From NCBI GenBank assembly GCA_949752795.1, contig OX457061.1, positions 6,445,239 through 6,509,238 on the forward strand: a DNA stretch of 64,000 nt. The letters run 5' to 3'. Made by a program: the position numbers and the translations under genes. The notes beneath the pieces are model-generated. The model saw only the letters and a list, made by a program, of their open reading frames with translations. It made no database searches and had not been told where the DNA came from. Source of the DNA: Hyperoodon ampullatus. Taxonomy: Eukaryota > Chordata > Mammalia > Artiodactyla > Ziphiidae. Shown piece by piece: positions 50,222 to 62,215 of the stretch (position 1 is its first letter; each line of letters starts with the position of its first letter).

Positions 50222-51126
50222 TGAAAGTGAGGGTCTTTCTTTCATTTCCCTTTTTAATGTTCATCACGTATCCTCCCAGACTGCTGGTCCCCAAGTTCTC
50301 CTTTCTGCTGCAACCACAAAAGGCCACTTAACTTGGGATCATTTTCATTTTGTGTCAACGGAGGGATGTTGGCGGTGGGGTGGCAGGGGGAGAATCTAAA
50401 ATTTGGGGAATCTTCGGTGTTATGATCTGAGCAGTTTTGTTGATTTATTTAGTCATCAGACACGGAGACTTAGACCATGAACATACCTTAGGGGGTGGTT
50501 TCCGCAGACTGTGGTTCTCTCTTAATGGCTTTTCAAAGAAAAAGTCAACCTCTTAAAAGCTGGAGCAGACTGTCCAGTGCCATCTGGAAGAGCTCAGCCG
50601 CTTACAGTGCTTCTGTTCAAAAGGTAAAGAGATTCACACAAGTGGCCTGTGTTCTAATGGATTCATTCAGGTTGATAACAGGTTGTACTTGAAGGCTTGC
50701 ATTGGAAAGTCCTCCCAAAAGCTTTTCCCAAAATGGACTTGTATTGGCAATTAGGAATATTATTATAAAGCTTGTACTGTGTCTTCCTGTGGTTCCCTCT
50801 GTGTTTTTTCCCCTGGAAGTTAAAGTTTCTTTTTATAAAAGTCATCAATGTTAGTGTAAACAAAAGTAGGCTGTTAAATAACAGTATTCACTGGTGACTG
50901 CCCAGGGCTATTTTGTCATTCACAGACTCATGCTTTACGTGGGGAAAACCCCTGCTTTTGCGTAGATTTCTTTCACTTTTGCCAGATTATTTGGAGTTGG
51001 ATTTGCTCAGAAAATAGTGTGAATTCGTTATTTATTGCCCAATTCTGCCAAATTCCTTGCTTAAAGCCTAGGTATATATTAGCATGCCTTCCTCTAAAAT
51101 TATCTAATATATTAGAAAACACACTC

Positions 51127-51326
51127 TTTTTTTGCGGTACGCGGGCCTGTCACTGCTGTGGCCTCTCCCGTTGCGGAGCACAGGCTCCGGACGCACAGGC
51201 TCAGCAGCCATGGCTTACGGGCCCAGCCGCTCCGCGGCATGTGGGATCTTCCCAGACCCGGGCACGAACCTGTGTCCCCTGCATCGGCAGGTGGACTCTC
51301 AACCACTGCGCCACCTGGGAAGCCCC
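51127..51326 (-). mobile_element. CHR-2 short SINE
   Basis: gcggtacgcgggcctgtcac to gccacctgggaagcccc. The TSD is not clear. Confidence 0.93.
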
Positions 51327-51785
51327 ACATTCTTAATGTCTATATTTGATCTTGAGTGGAGATACTTACTTTACCAAAAGATATATTAATTTGCTGGTAA
51401 AGTTACCATAAATTTGTTATAAGTTCTCATAAAATATTAATTCCCCGAAGTATTTAATATGTTATTCCATTGAAATAAATTGACCCAAAGTTTATCAAAA
51501 AAACATTTGGGGTTAAAGGAGGTAAAATCAGTATATGTGTCCCAGAAACATGCCTGGCACAAAGGTGTACATTCTGTAGCAAATATTTTATACCCTAAAT
51601 GTAAAATTGGAGTGATTTTTATTTATTGAAAGACTTTTTAAAAGGCATTACTATTATGACCTTTTCTTGGAAAAAAAGCTATCTATCCTTGCTCATTGTA
51701 GAAATACCTGAAAATACAACCAAATGAAGTGGGAGAAAAAAATTAAAACATCCAACTGTGGTTAATAAAATACCTTTCAGAGCCT

Positions 51786-51948
51786 CCACCATTCCTTCCT
51801 GGTCTCTAAACAAAGCTATTTTACTTTTTTTTTTTTTTTGGCCACGCCGCGTGGCTTGCGAGATCTTAGTTCCCTGACCAGGGATCGAACCCGTGCCCCC
51901 TGAAGTGGAAGCACAGAGTCCTAACCACTAGACCGCCAGGGAATTCCC
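51786..51948 (-). mobile_element. Short tRNA-head SINE, possible 3' extension
   Basis: The SINE proper is about 51826-51948. The only flanking repeat, tcagagcct (51777-51785, 51949-51957), includes 40 bp beyond the T-tract. Confidence 0.75.
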
Positions 51949-53238
51949 TCAGAGCCTTTTCTTTAAAAAAGATTATGTATACTACACATGTACAGTGTAA
52001 AGAATAGTAACAAAGGGAACAGCTGCTAATCCACAATCTATCTTAAGAAATAAAAATCTTATTGTTGCTTTTCAAGTCTCCCTTCCTAACTTCATCCTTC
52101 TCTTCACCCTAGAGGTAAACTTTATTCTTAATTTGGTGTTAATCATCTCCTCGCTTCTTCATAGCTTTACCGAAGGTGTCTGTATCTCCAAAGAGTTTAT
52201 TTCATAATTTTGCGCCCTTTTCACCTTTATAGAAACAAAATCATACTTTCATTTCTTTTCTTGTGACTTGACTGTTTTTCATTTGATATTATGTTTTTTA
52301 CTTAATTCGTGCGGACTATAGGACACATAACTTTTATATATTAATTTTAGAGCCAGATGCTTGCTAAACTCTCTTTTTATTTCTATTTTGGGGTTTTCCA
52401 TAGAGACAGTCATAACACCAGTAAATAATGACAGTCTTATTTCTTCTGTTTCAATCTTTATGTCTTTTATTTATTTCTCTTGTCTTGCTCTGCTTGTTAT
52501 GACCTCTATTATGCTGGCAGTAGCAGTTATTGTGGACTTCCTTATCTCGTTCTAGATTATAAAGAGAGTGCTTTAAATGTTTACCCATTAAGCATGATTA
52601 TAATATACCCTTTATTGGGCTAAGGGATTTCCCTTCTTTTTCTATTTTGCCAAGAAGTTTTTTTTTTTTAAAGCTTGACTTAATATTGAACATCATCAAA
52701 TACCTTTTCTGCTTCCTTTAATCCATTAACGGGTAGATTACATTATTAAATTTTCTTGTATTGAACCAAATTAGCGTTCCTGGGATGAATATAACTAGGT
52801 TATGATGTATTTTTTTTATACAGAGCTGAATTTATTTTGTTAACATTTTAAGATTTTGCATCTATAGTCATTGAAATTGATCTGTAATTTTTCTTTCTTG
52901 GCTGTTCTAGTTTGCTTTACTTCTTTTTAGTTTTGGAGTGTTGCTCTTTATTCTCTGGATAATATATGTGAGATGAAATTAACTGTTCCTTAAATATTTT
53001 GTAATACTTCATTGTGGGAGAGTTTCTAACTACTGATCCAATTCCTTTACTGTCTTTTTCTTTGGTTGATCCTAGTATGTTATATTTTTCTGGAAATATA
53101 TCCATCTCATCCCAAGTTTTCAAATTTAGTGGCCAAAAGTTGCCTATAATATTATCCCATATTAATTTTTTGCTGCATATATTGTGTCCCCCTTATTCAT
53201 TCCTAATATTATTTATTTATACTTTTTGGGGAGGGCCT

Positions 53239-53518
53239 TTTTTTAAAAATCAATTCTTATTTATTTATTTATTTGGCTTCATTTGGTCTTAAATGTGGCA
53301 CCCGGGATCATCGTTGTGGCACGCGGGACCTTTCGATGCGGCGTGGGCTTCTTTCTAATTGTGGCACATGGGCTCCAGAGTGCACAGGCTCAGTAGTTGC
53401 GGCGTGCAGGATTAGTTGCCCCACGGCATGTGGGATCTTAGTTCCCCGACCAGGGATCGAACCCACGTCCCCTGAATTGGAAGGCAATTCTTAACCACTG
53501 AACCACCAGCGAAGTCCC
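53239..53518 (-). mobile_element. CHR-type SINE (stack member 1)
   Basis: ttggcttcatttggtcttaa to ccaccagcgaagtccc. Flanks ggggagggcct (53228-53238) and gggaagggtct (53519-53529) are the probable TSD. Confidence 0.88.
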
Positions 53519-53532
53519 GGGAAGGGTCTGTT

Positions 53533-53916
53533 CTGTTTTGTTTTGTTTTAATAATGTACATATTTTTACATTTTTATTTATTTATTTATTTTTGGCTGTG
53601 TTGGATATTTGCTGCTGCGCGCGGTCCTTCTCTAGCTGTGGTGAGTGAGGGATACTCCTCTTTGCGGTGCGCTGGCTTCTCATTGCAGTGGCTTCTCTTT
53701 GTTGCAGAGCATGGGCTCTAGGCGCATGGGCTTCAGTAGTTGTGGCACATGGGCTCAGCAGCTGTGGCTCACAGGCTCCAGAGCACAGGCTCAGTAGCTG
53801 TGGCACATGGGCCTAGTCGCTCCACGGCATGTGGGATCTTCCCTGACCAGGGCTCGAACCCGTGTCCCCTGCACCAGCAGGCAGACTCCCAACGACTGTG
53901 CCACCAGGGAACTCCG
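53533..53916 (-). mobile_element. CHR-1-type long SINE (stack member 2)
   Basis: TSD agggtctgtt at 53523-53532 and 53917-53926. The tail region (53533-53590) has two T-rich tracts around aatgtacata. Confidence 0.92.
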
Positions 53917-53926
53917 AGGGTCTGTT

Positions 53927-54106
53927 GTTGTTTTTTTTTTCAAAGGACATTAATGGTCTTCATCTTTTATTTATTTGTTTGTTTGTTTGTTTGTTTTTGG
54001 CCACGCTGTGCAACACGGGGGATCTTAGTTCCCCGACCAGGTATCGAACCGTGCTCCCTTCAGTGGAAGCACAGAGTCTTAACCATTGGACCACCGGGAA
54101 AGTCCC
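53927..54106 (-). mobile_element. Short tRNA-head SINE with 3' extension (stack member 3)
   Basis: The SINE ggccacgctgtgcaacacgg to ccaccgggaaagtccc has a (tttg)n tail, then 24 bp of foreign sequence (53941-53964), then a T10 tract. TSD gagggtctgtt at 53916-53926 and 54107-54117. Confidence 0.9.
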
Positions 54107-54771
54107 GAGGGTCTGTTTTTTAAAATAATTTTTTATTAGTATTTTACAAGAACCAAAAGTTATCTTTATGGAACTTCTTTTTACTTTCTATTTTATTTAT
54201 TTTCTTTTTCTTCTTCTTCCTCCTCTTCCTCTTCTGTCAATATCTTTGGATTTATTTTATTGCCCTTTTAAAAATTTCTTTCTTCAGATGCTTTCCTCAT
54301 TTCAACTTTTCTTCTTTTCTAGTGTAAGCATTTAAGGAACAAAGTTCCCATTTAACTACCGTTTTATTTGCAACCCACGAATTTTGGTATGCAGTAGTAT
54401 TATTATTGTTCATTTCCAGATATTTTTCACTTACTATTTAGTCTCTCCAGTAATTTATTTGGAAGCATATTTTTAAATTTCCAATTGTATGACGTATTTA
54501 AACTTATCTTTTTGTTAATGATTTCTGATTTAATTGCATTGTGGTTATAGAAAGTCTGAGTTTGAGACTTTTACGTTTGTTGAGACTTGTCTTATAGCCT
54601 AGTACAGGGTCAGTTTTTATAAATGTTCTCCAAGTAATTGAAAAGAATGTGTATTTTCCATTTCTTGGTCGCAGAGTTCTACATTTTTCATTAGAGCAAA
54701 CTTGCTGATTACTCACATCTTCCTATAATTAAGGATTTTTTGTCTACTTGTTGTAAAGTATTTTGATAGAG

Positions 54772-54925
54772 ATATGTCACTTCTTTGTGCCTCACTTTCC
54801 TTGTCTGTAAAATGGGAACACAGAAGGAAAAGATTGATGCGAGTGTTGGTTGAGATAATATGTACAAGATACTCAAAGCCATTTATGGCAGTGGCCAGTG
54901 ATCATTACGTTAACTATTACGATGA
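54772..54925 (+). mobile_element. MIR
   Basis: tgcctcactttccttgtctg, taaaatgggaacacagaagg and ttgagataatatgtacaaga are the MIR core and 3' part. Confidence 0.75.
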
Positions 54926-55471
54926 TAACGATGGAAGATTTGTCATTTTCTGTCCATTTTGCTCTTCCATTGTAAAGCTGTTTTATTAAAGAATAAAGTT
55001 TAGAATTGTAATGTCTTCAATGTGATTTAATTTTTTACTGATATATGGTGATCTTCTTTCCACAGTCATGCTTTATGCCTTGAAGTCTATTTTACCCAAC
55101 ATAAACCAGCCTTTTCTTTGGGTCAGCATTTGCCTGGCAAGTCTTTCCCATAGTTTTAGTCTACATGTTTCTTTGTTCCCATATTTAGATGTGTCTTTTG
55201 TAAATGGCATATAGCTGGATTTCTTTTTAATACAGTCTGATGGTCTTTACCTTTCACCTGGAGAGTTTGGATGGATGTATACCTTCTCATTTTATTTCTA
55301 TTTGTTTCACTTTTTCTATGTTTCCTTCCCCCTTTCCCTGGTACTCTCTGTTTCTTGCCTTCTTGGATTTTTGAAAATTGTGTTTTGTTTTCCTCATTCC
55401 ATTTTCTCCTCTACTGCTTTGGAGATTATGTATTCTGTTTCTGTGCTTTATTTGGTAAACCTAGACTTTTT

Positions 55472-55808
55472 TTTTTTTTTTTTTTTTTGGCTGCCTTGGG
55501 TCTTTGTTGCTGTGAGTGGGCTTTCTCTAGTTGTAGCAAATGGGGGCTACTCTTCGTTGCGGTGCGCGGGCTTCTCATTGTGGTGGCTTCTCTTGTTGCA
55601 GAGCACGGGCTCTAGGCACGCAGGCTTCAGTAGCTGTGGCATGTGGGCTCAGTAGTTGTGTCTCATGGGCTCTAGAGCGCAGGCTCAGTAGTTGTGGCAC
55701 ACGGGCTTAGTTGCTCCGTGGTATGTGGGATCTTCCTGGAGCAGGGCTTGAACCCGTATCTCCTGCATTGGCAGGCGGATTCTTAACCACTGCGCCACCA
55801 GGGAAGTC
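55472..55808 (-). mobile_element. CHR-1-type long SINE
   Basis: A T22 start, then the long-form complement. TSD about tagactttt / tagacatttt (55462-55471, 55809-55819). Confidence 0.92.
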
Positions 55809-56923
55809 TTAGACATTTTAACATATATGTTCAGCCTAACTATAAAGTAAATTGGGATCTTTACTAATGTCCACCCAGACAACTTTAACTAAAACCAGCT
55901 CCCTCTTAACATTGCAATGTATTTGTGAATATTTTTGGTTCAACTGCATTAATTTTTTTTTATACTTCTGTAAGTATGCTTTCTATTTTCTTTGTTCACC
56001 ATTTCTTTTTGTACCTGGGGTCTTATTCCTTCTTCCCAAAGGACACCTTTAGAAGTTCCCTTAGCAGAGATTTATTACAGTAAAATCTCAGTTTTTGTTT
56101 GATTAGGACTGTCTTTTTTTCACTTTCATTCTTGAAACATGATTTCTCCATGTGTACAGCCCTAGGGTGATTGTATTGCACCTGGAGGGTCTTATGCTGC
56201 CATCTTTTGACTCCCGTTTGTAGTTGAGAAGTCACAGTGTGTGAGAAGCCAGTATAATTGTTAATCCTTTGAAGATAATCTGTCTCTTCTTTTTAGTAAC
56301 TATTAAGATCTATTTTCTTGTCTTTTTGTCTTAAAATAGGGGTGACTTTCTTTATCTACCTTTTGATTCATTGGGCTTATTGCCTCCAGATTGGAATTTT
56401 CTGTTGCTTGCCTATTCCTCATTCTGTTGTTTCCATTGGAACTCTGATTATGAGGCGTTAGTTAAAATATCTATTCTATCCTCCATGCCTATTAAGCTAT
56501 ATTTGTATTTTTCATCTCTTTGTCTCTCTCTCTCTCTGCTGTGTTCCATGTAATTCCTTTAGATATAACTTTCATTTCAGTAATTCTCTCTTAAACTGTG
56601 TCTAATCTGTGGTTTCACATGTCCATTGAGTTTCTAATTTCAGTTGTTACATTTTCATTTCTAGAAGTTCTTTGTAGTTCTCTTTAAAATCTATATAGTC
56701 ATTTGTTATTTTCTTGTTGCTTTGTCACACCCTTGTACCATATTTTACTTTAAACATACTAAACACACTGACTTTATATTCTCTGTTTGATTAATTTCAG
56801 TATCTGCAATTTATGTGGGCCTGTTTCTTCAGTTTGTTGTGTCTGCTGACTTGTTTCCTCCTATATTTTTGTCCTTTCTTCTATAATGCCATAAATGCGT
56901 TGCTGAAAACCTTTATGTTCTGC

Positions 56924-56947
56924 AAAAAAAAAAAAAAAAAAAAAAAA
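56924..56947. repeat. Poly-A tract
   Basis: About 24 A residues, then gagctgctaaaag. Confidence 0.9.
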
Positions 56948-57360
56948 GAGCTGCTAAAAGTAATGAACAGGACTTAGGGGAAAATAGGCTTAGAAATAGA
57001 TCACTCAATACTTACAGAACTTTGTAACCAGAGAACCAACAAAACAACAATCCTAGTAAAACAGCTAGCGTTTGAATTGAGTATCACAGCCCTTGTCCTT
57101 TAAGATGTAGGTCCTTCTGAGTATTAGGTCCTTAAGACATGTAGGTCCTTGGAAGCATTCACTTTCAGCAAAATGAAAAATCTGATTCTGGATAAATACT
57201 TCCTGCACTTATCTGTTGTTCTGCCACAGGTGGAAATATCTTTCCAGATTTTGCATACGTAGCTTTACCAGGTAGTTCAACAGAATGAGTACTGTAGCAG
57301 TTCTTGAAGCCACTGAAGCAGCCACTAGTTGCAATTCTGTAGATTTTTAGCCTTTTTCTT

Positions 57361-57640
57361 TCTTTTTTTTTTTTTTTTGGCAGTACGCGGGCCTCTCACT
57401 GTTGTGGCCTTTCCCGCTGCGGAGCACAGGCTCCGGACGCGCAGGCTCAGCAGCCATGGCTCACGGGCCTAGCCGCTCCGCGGCATGTGGGATCCTCCCG
57501 GACCGGGGCACGAACCCGCGTCCCCTGCATTGGCAGGTGGACTCTCAACCACTGCGCCACCAGGGAAGCCCTCTTTCTTTTTTTTTTTAAATTGAAGTAT
57601 AATTGACGTACAATATTATATTAGTTTCAGGCGTACTTAC
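57361..57640 (-). mobile_element. Very short L1 3' end with SINE in its tail
   Basis: Only about 65 bp of L1 (aattgaagtataattgacgt, aatattatattagtttcagg), TSD cctttttctt (57351-57360, 57641-57650). Confidence 0.82.
57371..57572 (-). mobile_element. CHR-2 short SINE
   Basis: gtacgcgggcctctcactgt to caccagggaagccc, inserted in the T-rich L1 tail; the TSD is low-complexity (ctttctttttttt). Confidence 0.93.
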
Positions 57641-58184
57641 CCTTTTTCTTAAAATCTGCATGACCTTGCTAAGGCTTACCTGTAATTGCTTCCAAACATT
57701 AATTTACTGTGAAAAATTGCATATAGACTGGCAAGCCTTCTATGTTATACCAACATCATTGCCTTATATTTCAGTCACATAAGAAAGTATGTCACAGCAG
57801 AAAAACATGTGAGATTCAAAACAGAGTGTGTGTGATTATAAATGTGCGTTTCTTGGAATTTCATCTCTGGCCTACATTTAAAGTGGGTTCTCCAGGGAGC
57901 TGGCATTACCTGGGGTCACTACCAGGCCAGGACTGCATCAATCTGAATTTCCAACTTGGGGTTGGGGATCCACACATGCTGTGTGAGTTCTAGTCCTTTG
58001 TGATTGAAAAATTTCCAGGATGACTTTTTAATTTTCCTCCCTCAGGTCAGATCCAAGGTAGTTAACTTAACAAAAGTGCAATTGCTGGGTCCAGTTGCAG
58101 CTTTAGGACTTTTGGAAGGTGCTACCAAATTGAATTGCTCTCCTCAACTATTTTAATATTTCCAAGGATGTATTATTATTTCTT

Positions 58185-58544
58185 TTTCTTTTTTCTTTTT
58201 AAATTTACTTATTTATTTATTTATGGCTGTGTTGGGTCTTCATTGCTGCACGCGGGCTTTCTCTAGTTGTGGCGAGCGGGGGCTACTCTTCATTGCGGTG
58301 TGCGGGCTTCTCATTGCAGTGACTCCTTGTTTGTGGAGCACGGGCTCTAGGCGAGCGGGCTTCAGTACTTGTGGCACGTGGGCTCAGTAGTTGTGGCTTG
58401 CGGGCTCTAGAGTGCAGGCTCAGTAGTTGTGGTATACGGGCTTAGTTGCTCCGCGGCATGTGGGATCTTCCCGGACCAGGGCTCGAACCCGTGTCTCCTG
58501 CATCGGCAGGCGGATTCTTAACCACTGCGCCACCAGGGAAGTCC
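58185..58544 (-). mobile_element. CHR-1-type long SINE
   Basis: TSD tattattatttctt at 58171-58184 and 58545-58558. Confidence 0.95.
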
Positions 58545-59874
58545 TATTATTATTTCTTATACGTAGAGAGTCATTTTGTTTTTTTTATGGAAGTACTATT
58601 TACCTCCTCCCTAAGGATGTGATAAATTACTGGATTTTAGCATCACAAATGTTGAAGCTCATAGAGCAATGTCTAAACATTGGAATTCTTAAGTTATTTT
58701 GCTTATGAGTATCACTTGAAGCACTGTAATTTCCCCAAAACAAACTGTGATTTGATTGTTATATCAGTTTTTGCATTATCAGCAGTGAAGCCTCTTGTCA
58801 GTAACAAGCTGAAAGGACGCAGTGTTTCAGTTCTTATGGATACTTAATGTAATTTCCCATTTTGACTTCTAATAGCCTTCAGATCTAATATAAATCTTTT
58901 CCTCCAGTTTCTGCCCATGATTAAATTATCCAATTGTATTCAAGATCACTCCCCCTCCTTTTTCCAGCAGTCAGCCCCACGACATTTGGAATGCCATGCC
59001 TGTGTTTACAAAGACATTGTAGCTGCTCCCACCATGAGTAGGATGGACTTTCCTAAACTACGCTTGTGTTTGATGACACAGCTCATGGGAACTATATGTG
59101 CATGCATCTTCTAAGCTGCGTAGGATCTGGGTAGGAGCCTGATTTTCTTCTTCTCCTTTTGGGAAGTTAAATGTTCCACAGAGGGATTGGCTCTGTGTTC
59201 AAATTGCCTAAATCTGCTCGAGTCCACGTTGTTGCTTTGTGTTCCGTGTGTGGCCAGATGTTTAGTCATTTGCTTACAAGAGGGTATTTGTTAGCCTTGA
59301 GGCACCCAGTTTAACTAAATGTAAATTTACACGTTGAAAGTAGACATAAGAAAAAAAAACTGACAGTTTTACCTCTGGGCCAGTGAACGTATTTGTATGT
59401 TGTGAGGATGCCATGTGCCTTAGAAGAATGATGGGGAAAGAAAATCAGTTCAATGGAATGGTTTTTATGCCACTGTCAGAAAGCTTTGGATTTGAAGACT
59501 TGGAATGAGTTGTAGTGATTTGAAATTAGTGAAGCTGGCTATGTCAAAGAACCAGTAGAGGTTGGAATAGGTCATCTCATGGCTCGTGACCCATACGCTC
59601 AAGTTGAAGGTAAAACCAGACTTTTTTCCTCCTTTTTAAGGACATGGAAAAAGTAGTCCTTACTATCTGTCTTGTAATATTGAGCAGTCAAAGGACTGCA
59701 AGGGAACATGGAAAAATCAAACCATATTATGTCTTACTCAAATATAGGAGTCTCTTGTAAAAAACTTAAAGCACTGAGGATCAGGTGGAAGTATTCTCTG
59801 CTGTCCAGCCCTCCACCTCCCAGACCCTCCTCAGAGGTGGTCACTCTCGCCATTGGTATGTGTTCTTATAGACC

Positions 59875-60705
59875 TTTTAAAATAGGTTTTTATTGAGGTG
59901 TAATTTACATACCATAACATGGCCACATGTCACGTGGACAGCTCAATGAGTTTTTACATATATATGAAATCGTGTGCCACCACCCCAGATAAGGGACATT
60001 TCTAGGACCCCAGCAGGCTCCCTGGAACCCTCTCCCCACCCCAAAGTTATTGTAATAATAATAATAATAACTGTTATTCTGACCTCTGACATATATTCAT
60101 TTAGCCTATTTCTGTACTTCATACAAATTACATAATATATATTCTTCTGTTTGACTTCTCTAACTCAATATGATGTCTGTGAGATTCATATTTTTGTCAT
60201 TCAGGGGTGGTTTGTGTTGCCATGTGGTGCCCATTGTGTGGATGTACCACAATTTATCCATTCTCAGGTTGATAGATGTTTGGACTGTTTCCATATTGAG
60301 ACTAAATTAAGAATAAAGCTCCTAAAAAAAAAAGAAGAAAAGCTCCTGTGAACATTTTTATACATGTCAGTTGGTGGCCATGGTCTCTCTGCCTTGGGCG
60401 TGTACCTGAGGTGCAGTGGAACCCTGAGTCACGGGTGCGTATTTGGCGCGGTGCACTGTCAGAGCTTTGACAAAGTGGCTGTACCAACCGACACACAGCG
60501 GCAGTTGCTCCTTGCCCTCATGGACGGTTGGTATTCTCAGTCCTTTTATTTTAGCCTTTTTGATGAGCATGGAGTGGACTCTGGTAGTGGTTTTAATTTG
60601 CATTTGCATTTCCTTGATGACAAATGATGTTGAGCATCTTTTTGTATGCCATTATCTGCCATTTGAGTAACCTCTTTTTTGAAGTGCCCAAATCTTTAGC
60701 TCATT
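59875..60705 (-). mobile_element. Ancient L1 fragment
   Basis: ttttattgaggtgtaattta, ctcaatgagtttttacatat, caatttatccattctcaggt, then gtggttttaatttgcatttg and gatgttgagcatctttttgt on + match the complement of old L1 3' UTR and ORF2 end. (ata)n at 60053-60069. Confidence 0.75.
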
Positions 60706-60708
60706 TTA

Positions 60709-61300
60709 TTTAAAAAAAATTTATTTAGGGGCTTCCCTGGTGGTGCAGTCGTTGAGAATCCGCCTGCCAATGCAGGGGACACGGGTTTGAGCCCTGGGCC
60801 AGGAAGATCCCACATGCCGCGGAGCAACTAAGCCTGTGCGCCACAACTACTGAGCCTGCACTCTAGAGCCCGTGAGCCACAACTACTGAAGCCCGCGCGC
60901 CTAGATCCTGTGCTGCGCAAAAAGAGAAGCCCCCGCAATGAGAAGCCCACGCACCACATCGAATAGTAGCTCCCGCTCGTGGCAACTAGAAGAAAGCCCG
61001 TGTACAGCAACGCAGCCGAAAATAAATAAATAAAAATAAAATAATAAAACATTAAAAAAAAGAAGAAAAGAAAAAATAAAGTGCAGTGATTTAACTGCAT
61101 TCAAGGTCAACATTAAAATTTATTTATTTATTTATTTATTTGGCTGTGCCAGGTCTTATTGCGGTATGTGTGATTTTTAGTCACAGCATGGGGGATCTTT
61201 AGTTGTGGCATGTGGAATCTAGTTCCCTGACCAGGTATTGAACCCGGGCCCCTTGCACTGGAAATGTGGAGTCTTAACTGCTGGACCACCAGGAAAGTCC
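60709..61300 (-). mobile_element. CHR-type SINE, split by a second SINE
   Basis: TSD ctttagctcatttta at 60694-60708 and 61301-61315. The body is 61127-61300; its A/T-rich tail is interrupted by the + strand SINE at 60728-61115. Confidence 0.88.
60728..61115 (+). mobile_element. CHR-1-type long SINE with 3' extension
   Basis: gggcttccctggtggtgcag to (aaat)n and A-rich tail (ends 61080), then 34 bp of foreign sequence (61081-61114). TSD aaatttattta at 60717-60727 and 61116-61126. Confidence 0.85.
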
Positions 61301-61370
61301 CTTTAGCTCATTTTAAAAATATATTTTCTTCTTTCTGGCATACAGGTGCTCTTTATACACTTCGTATATG

Positions 61371-61440
61371 AGTGTGTATGTATATGTGTGTGTGTGTGTG
61401 TGAGTGTGTACATATATACATATGTATGTATGTATATACT
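61371..61440. repeat. TG/TA-rich microsatellite
   Basis: gtgtatgtatatgtgtgtgt, then tacatatatacatatgtatg; about 70 bp. Confidence 0.9.
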
Positions 61441-62104
61441 AATACAGTTATCTTTACTTACCCCCAATAAAGCCTTCTCTATGCCTTTCATCGATATGTG
61501 GGTCATCTTTTATTTTAAAATTTTCATCATTGCTATTAAAATATTGTTGTGTGGTGGAAAAAGCCTAGACAACCAGAATATTATCATTTCCAAGTTACAC
61601 ACTTTTAAGGACCGGCTTAGAAATACAGAGAGCCCAGCTCTCCATGGCCCCATCTCTCAGAAGACCAGTGCCATCAGATTGGACATGGTGCCAAAGGACC
61701 ATTTAAACTCTTGATGTATTCTCGATTTGGGGGGCCGGGGGTAGAGTATAGTGTGTAAAGAGGTGGGCAAGAGACTACTTTTTAATGGAGTCAGTATTTC
61801 AAGTTTTATAGAGTTTGGAGATTACTTGTGAAGAATCAGAATGCTAAGTAGCCATTAATTTATTTTATTAAAATGTTTCTAGTAAATTTTTTCTTGCAGT
61901 TTGCTTCTGCTTGGTATAGCTTTTCATCCAACTAAATTCCGAATTTGTCTATTTCTGTTTAAACATGGGCTCCCAAATGAGTTACCGTATATATGTATTT
62001 TTTAATTTAAGAGAATTCTAATGGAATCATGATTTCATGGCCTTATTGTCATTTTTAAAAAGCATCTAACTTGTTGACAGAATTCCTGAGTTGTGAAGTG
62101 TTCC

Positions 62105-62215
62105 CATCCATTCATTCCCTCACCCATTATTTGTTGCCTGTGTGCTGGTGAGGTGTGGTGGTGGCATAGATACCGTCGTGGAATCACACAGTCCTTGACT
62201 TTGAGGAATTTGCCT
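62105..62215 (-). mobile_element. L2 3' end fragment
   Basis: ccattcattccctcacccat, gtgtgctggtgaggtgtggt and cacacagtccttgactttga resemble the complement of the L2 3' end. Confidence 0.5.

Larger units (their letters stand above)
52050..56930 (-). mobile_element. Ancient L1/HAL1-like sequence, broken by SINEs and a MIR
   Basis: T-rich + strand. Its complement resembles old L1 ORF2 over 52360-53200 (gccagatgcttgctaaactc, gttcctgggatgaatataac) and 54280-54770. 55050-56930 resembles HAL1-like 3' parts (gatttctccatgtgtacagc, ccatcttttgactcccg). Degraded, so borders are loose. Confidence 0.55.

Noticed and set aside
50508..50623. A possible extra exon: cag acceptor, 116 nt, AAG|gtaaag donor
   Set aside because: The acceptor has a weak pyrimidine tract and the frame after exon 6 stops after five codons. 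It could be a poison exon, but nothing else supports it.
59569..59609. An ATG frame ending at GAAG|gtaaaa that looks like a small first exon
   Set aside because: No promoter-like sequence around it, and no similarity to FNBP1.
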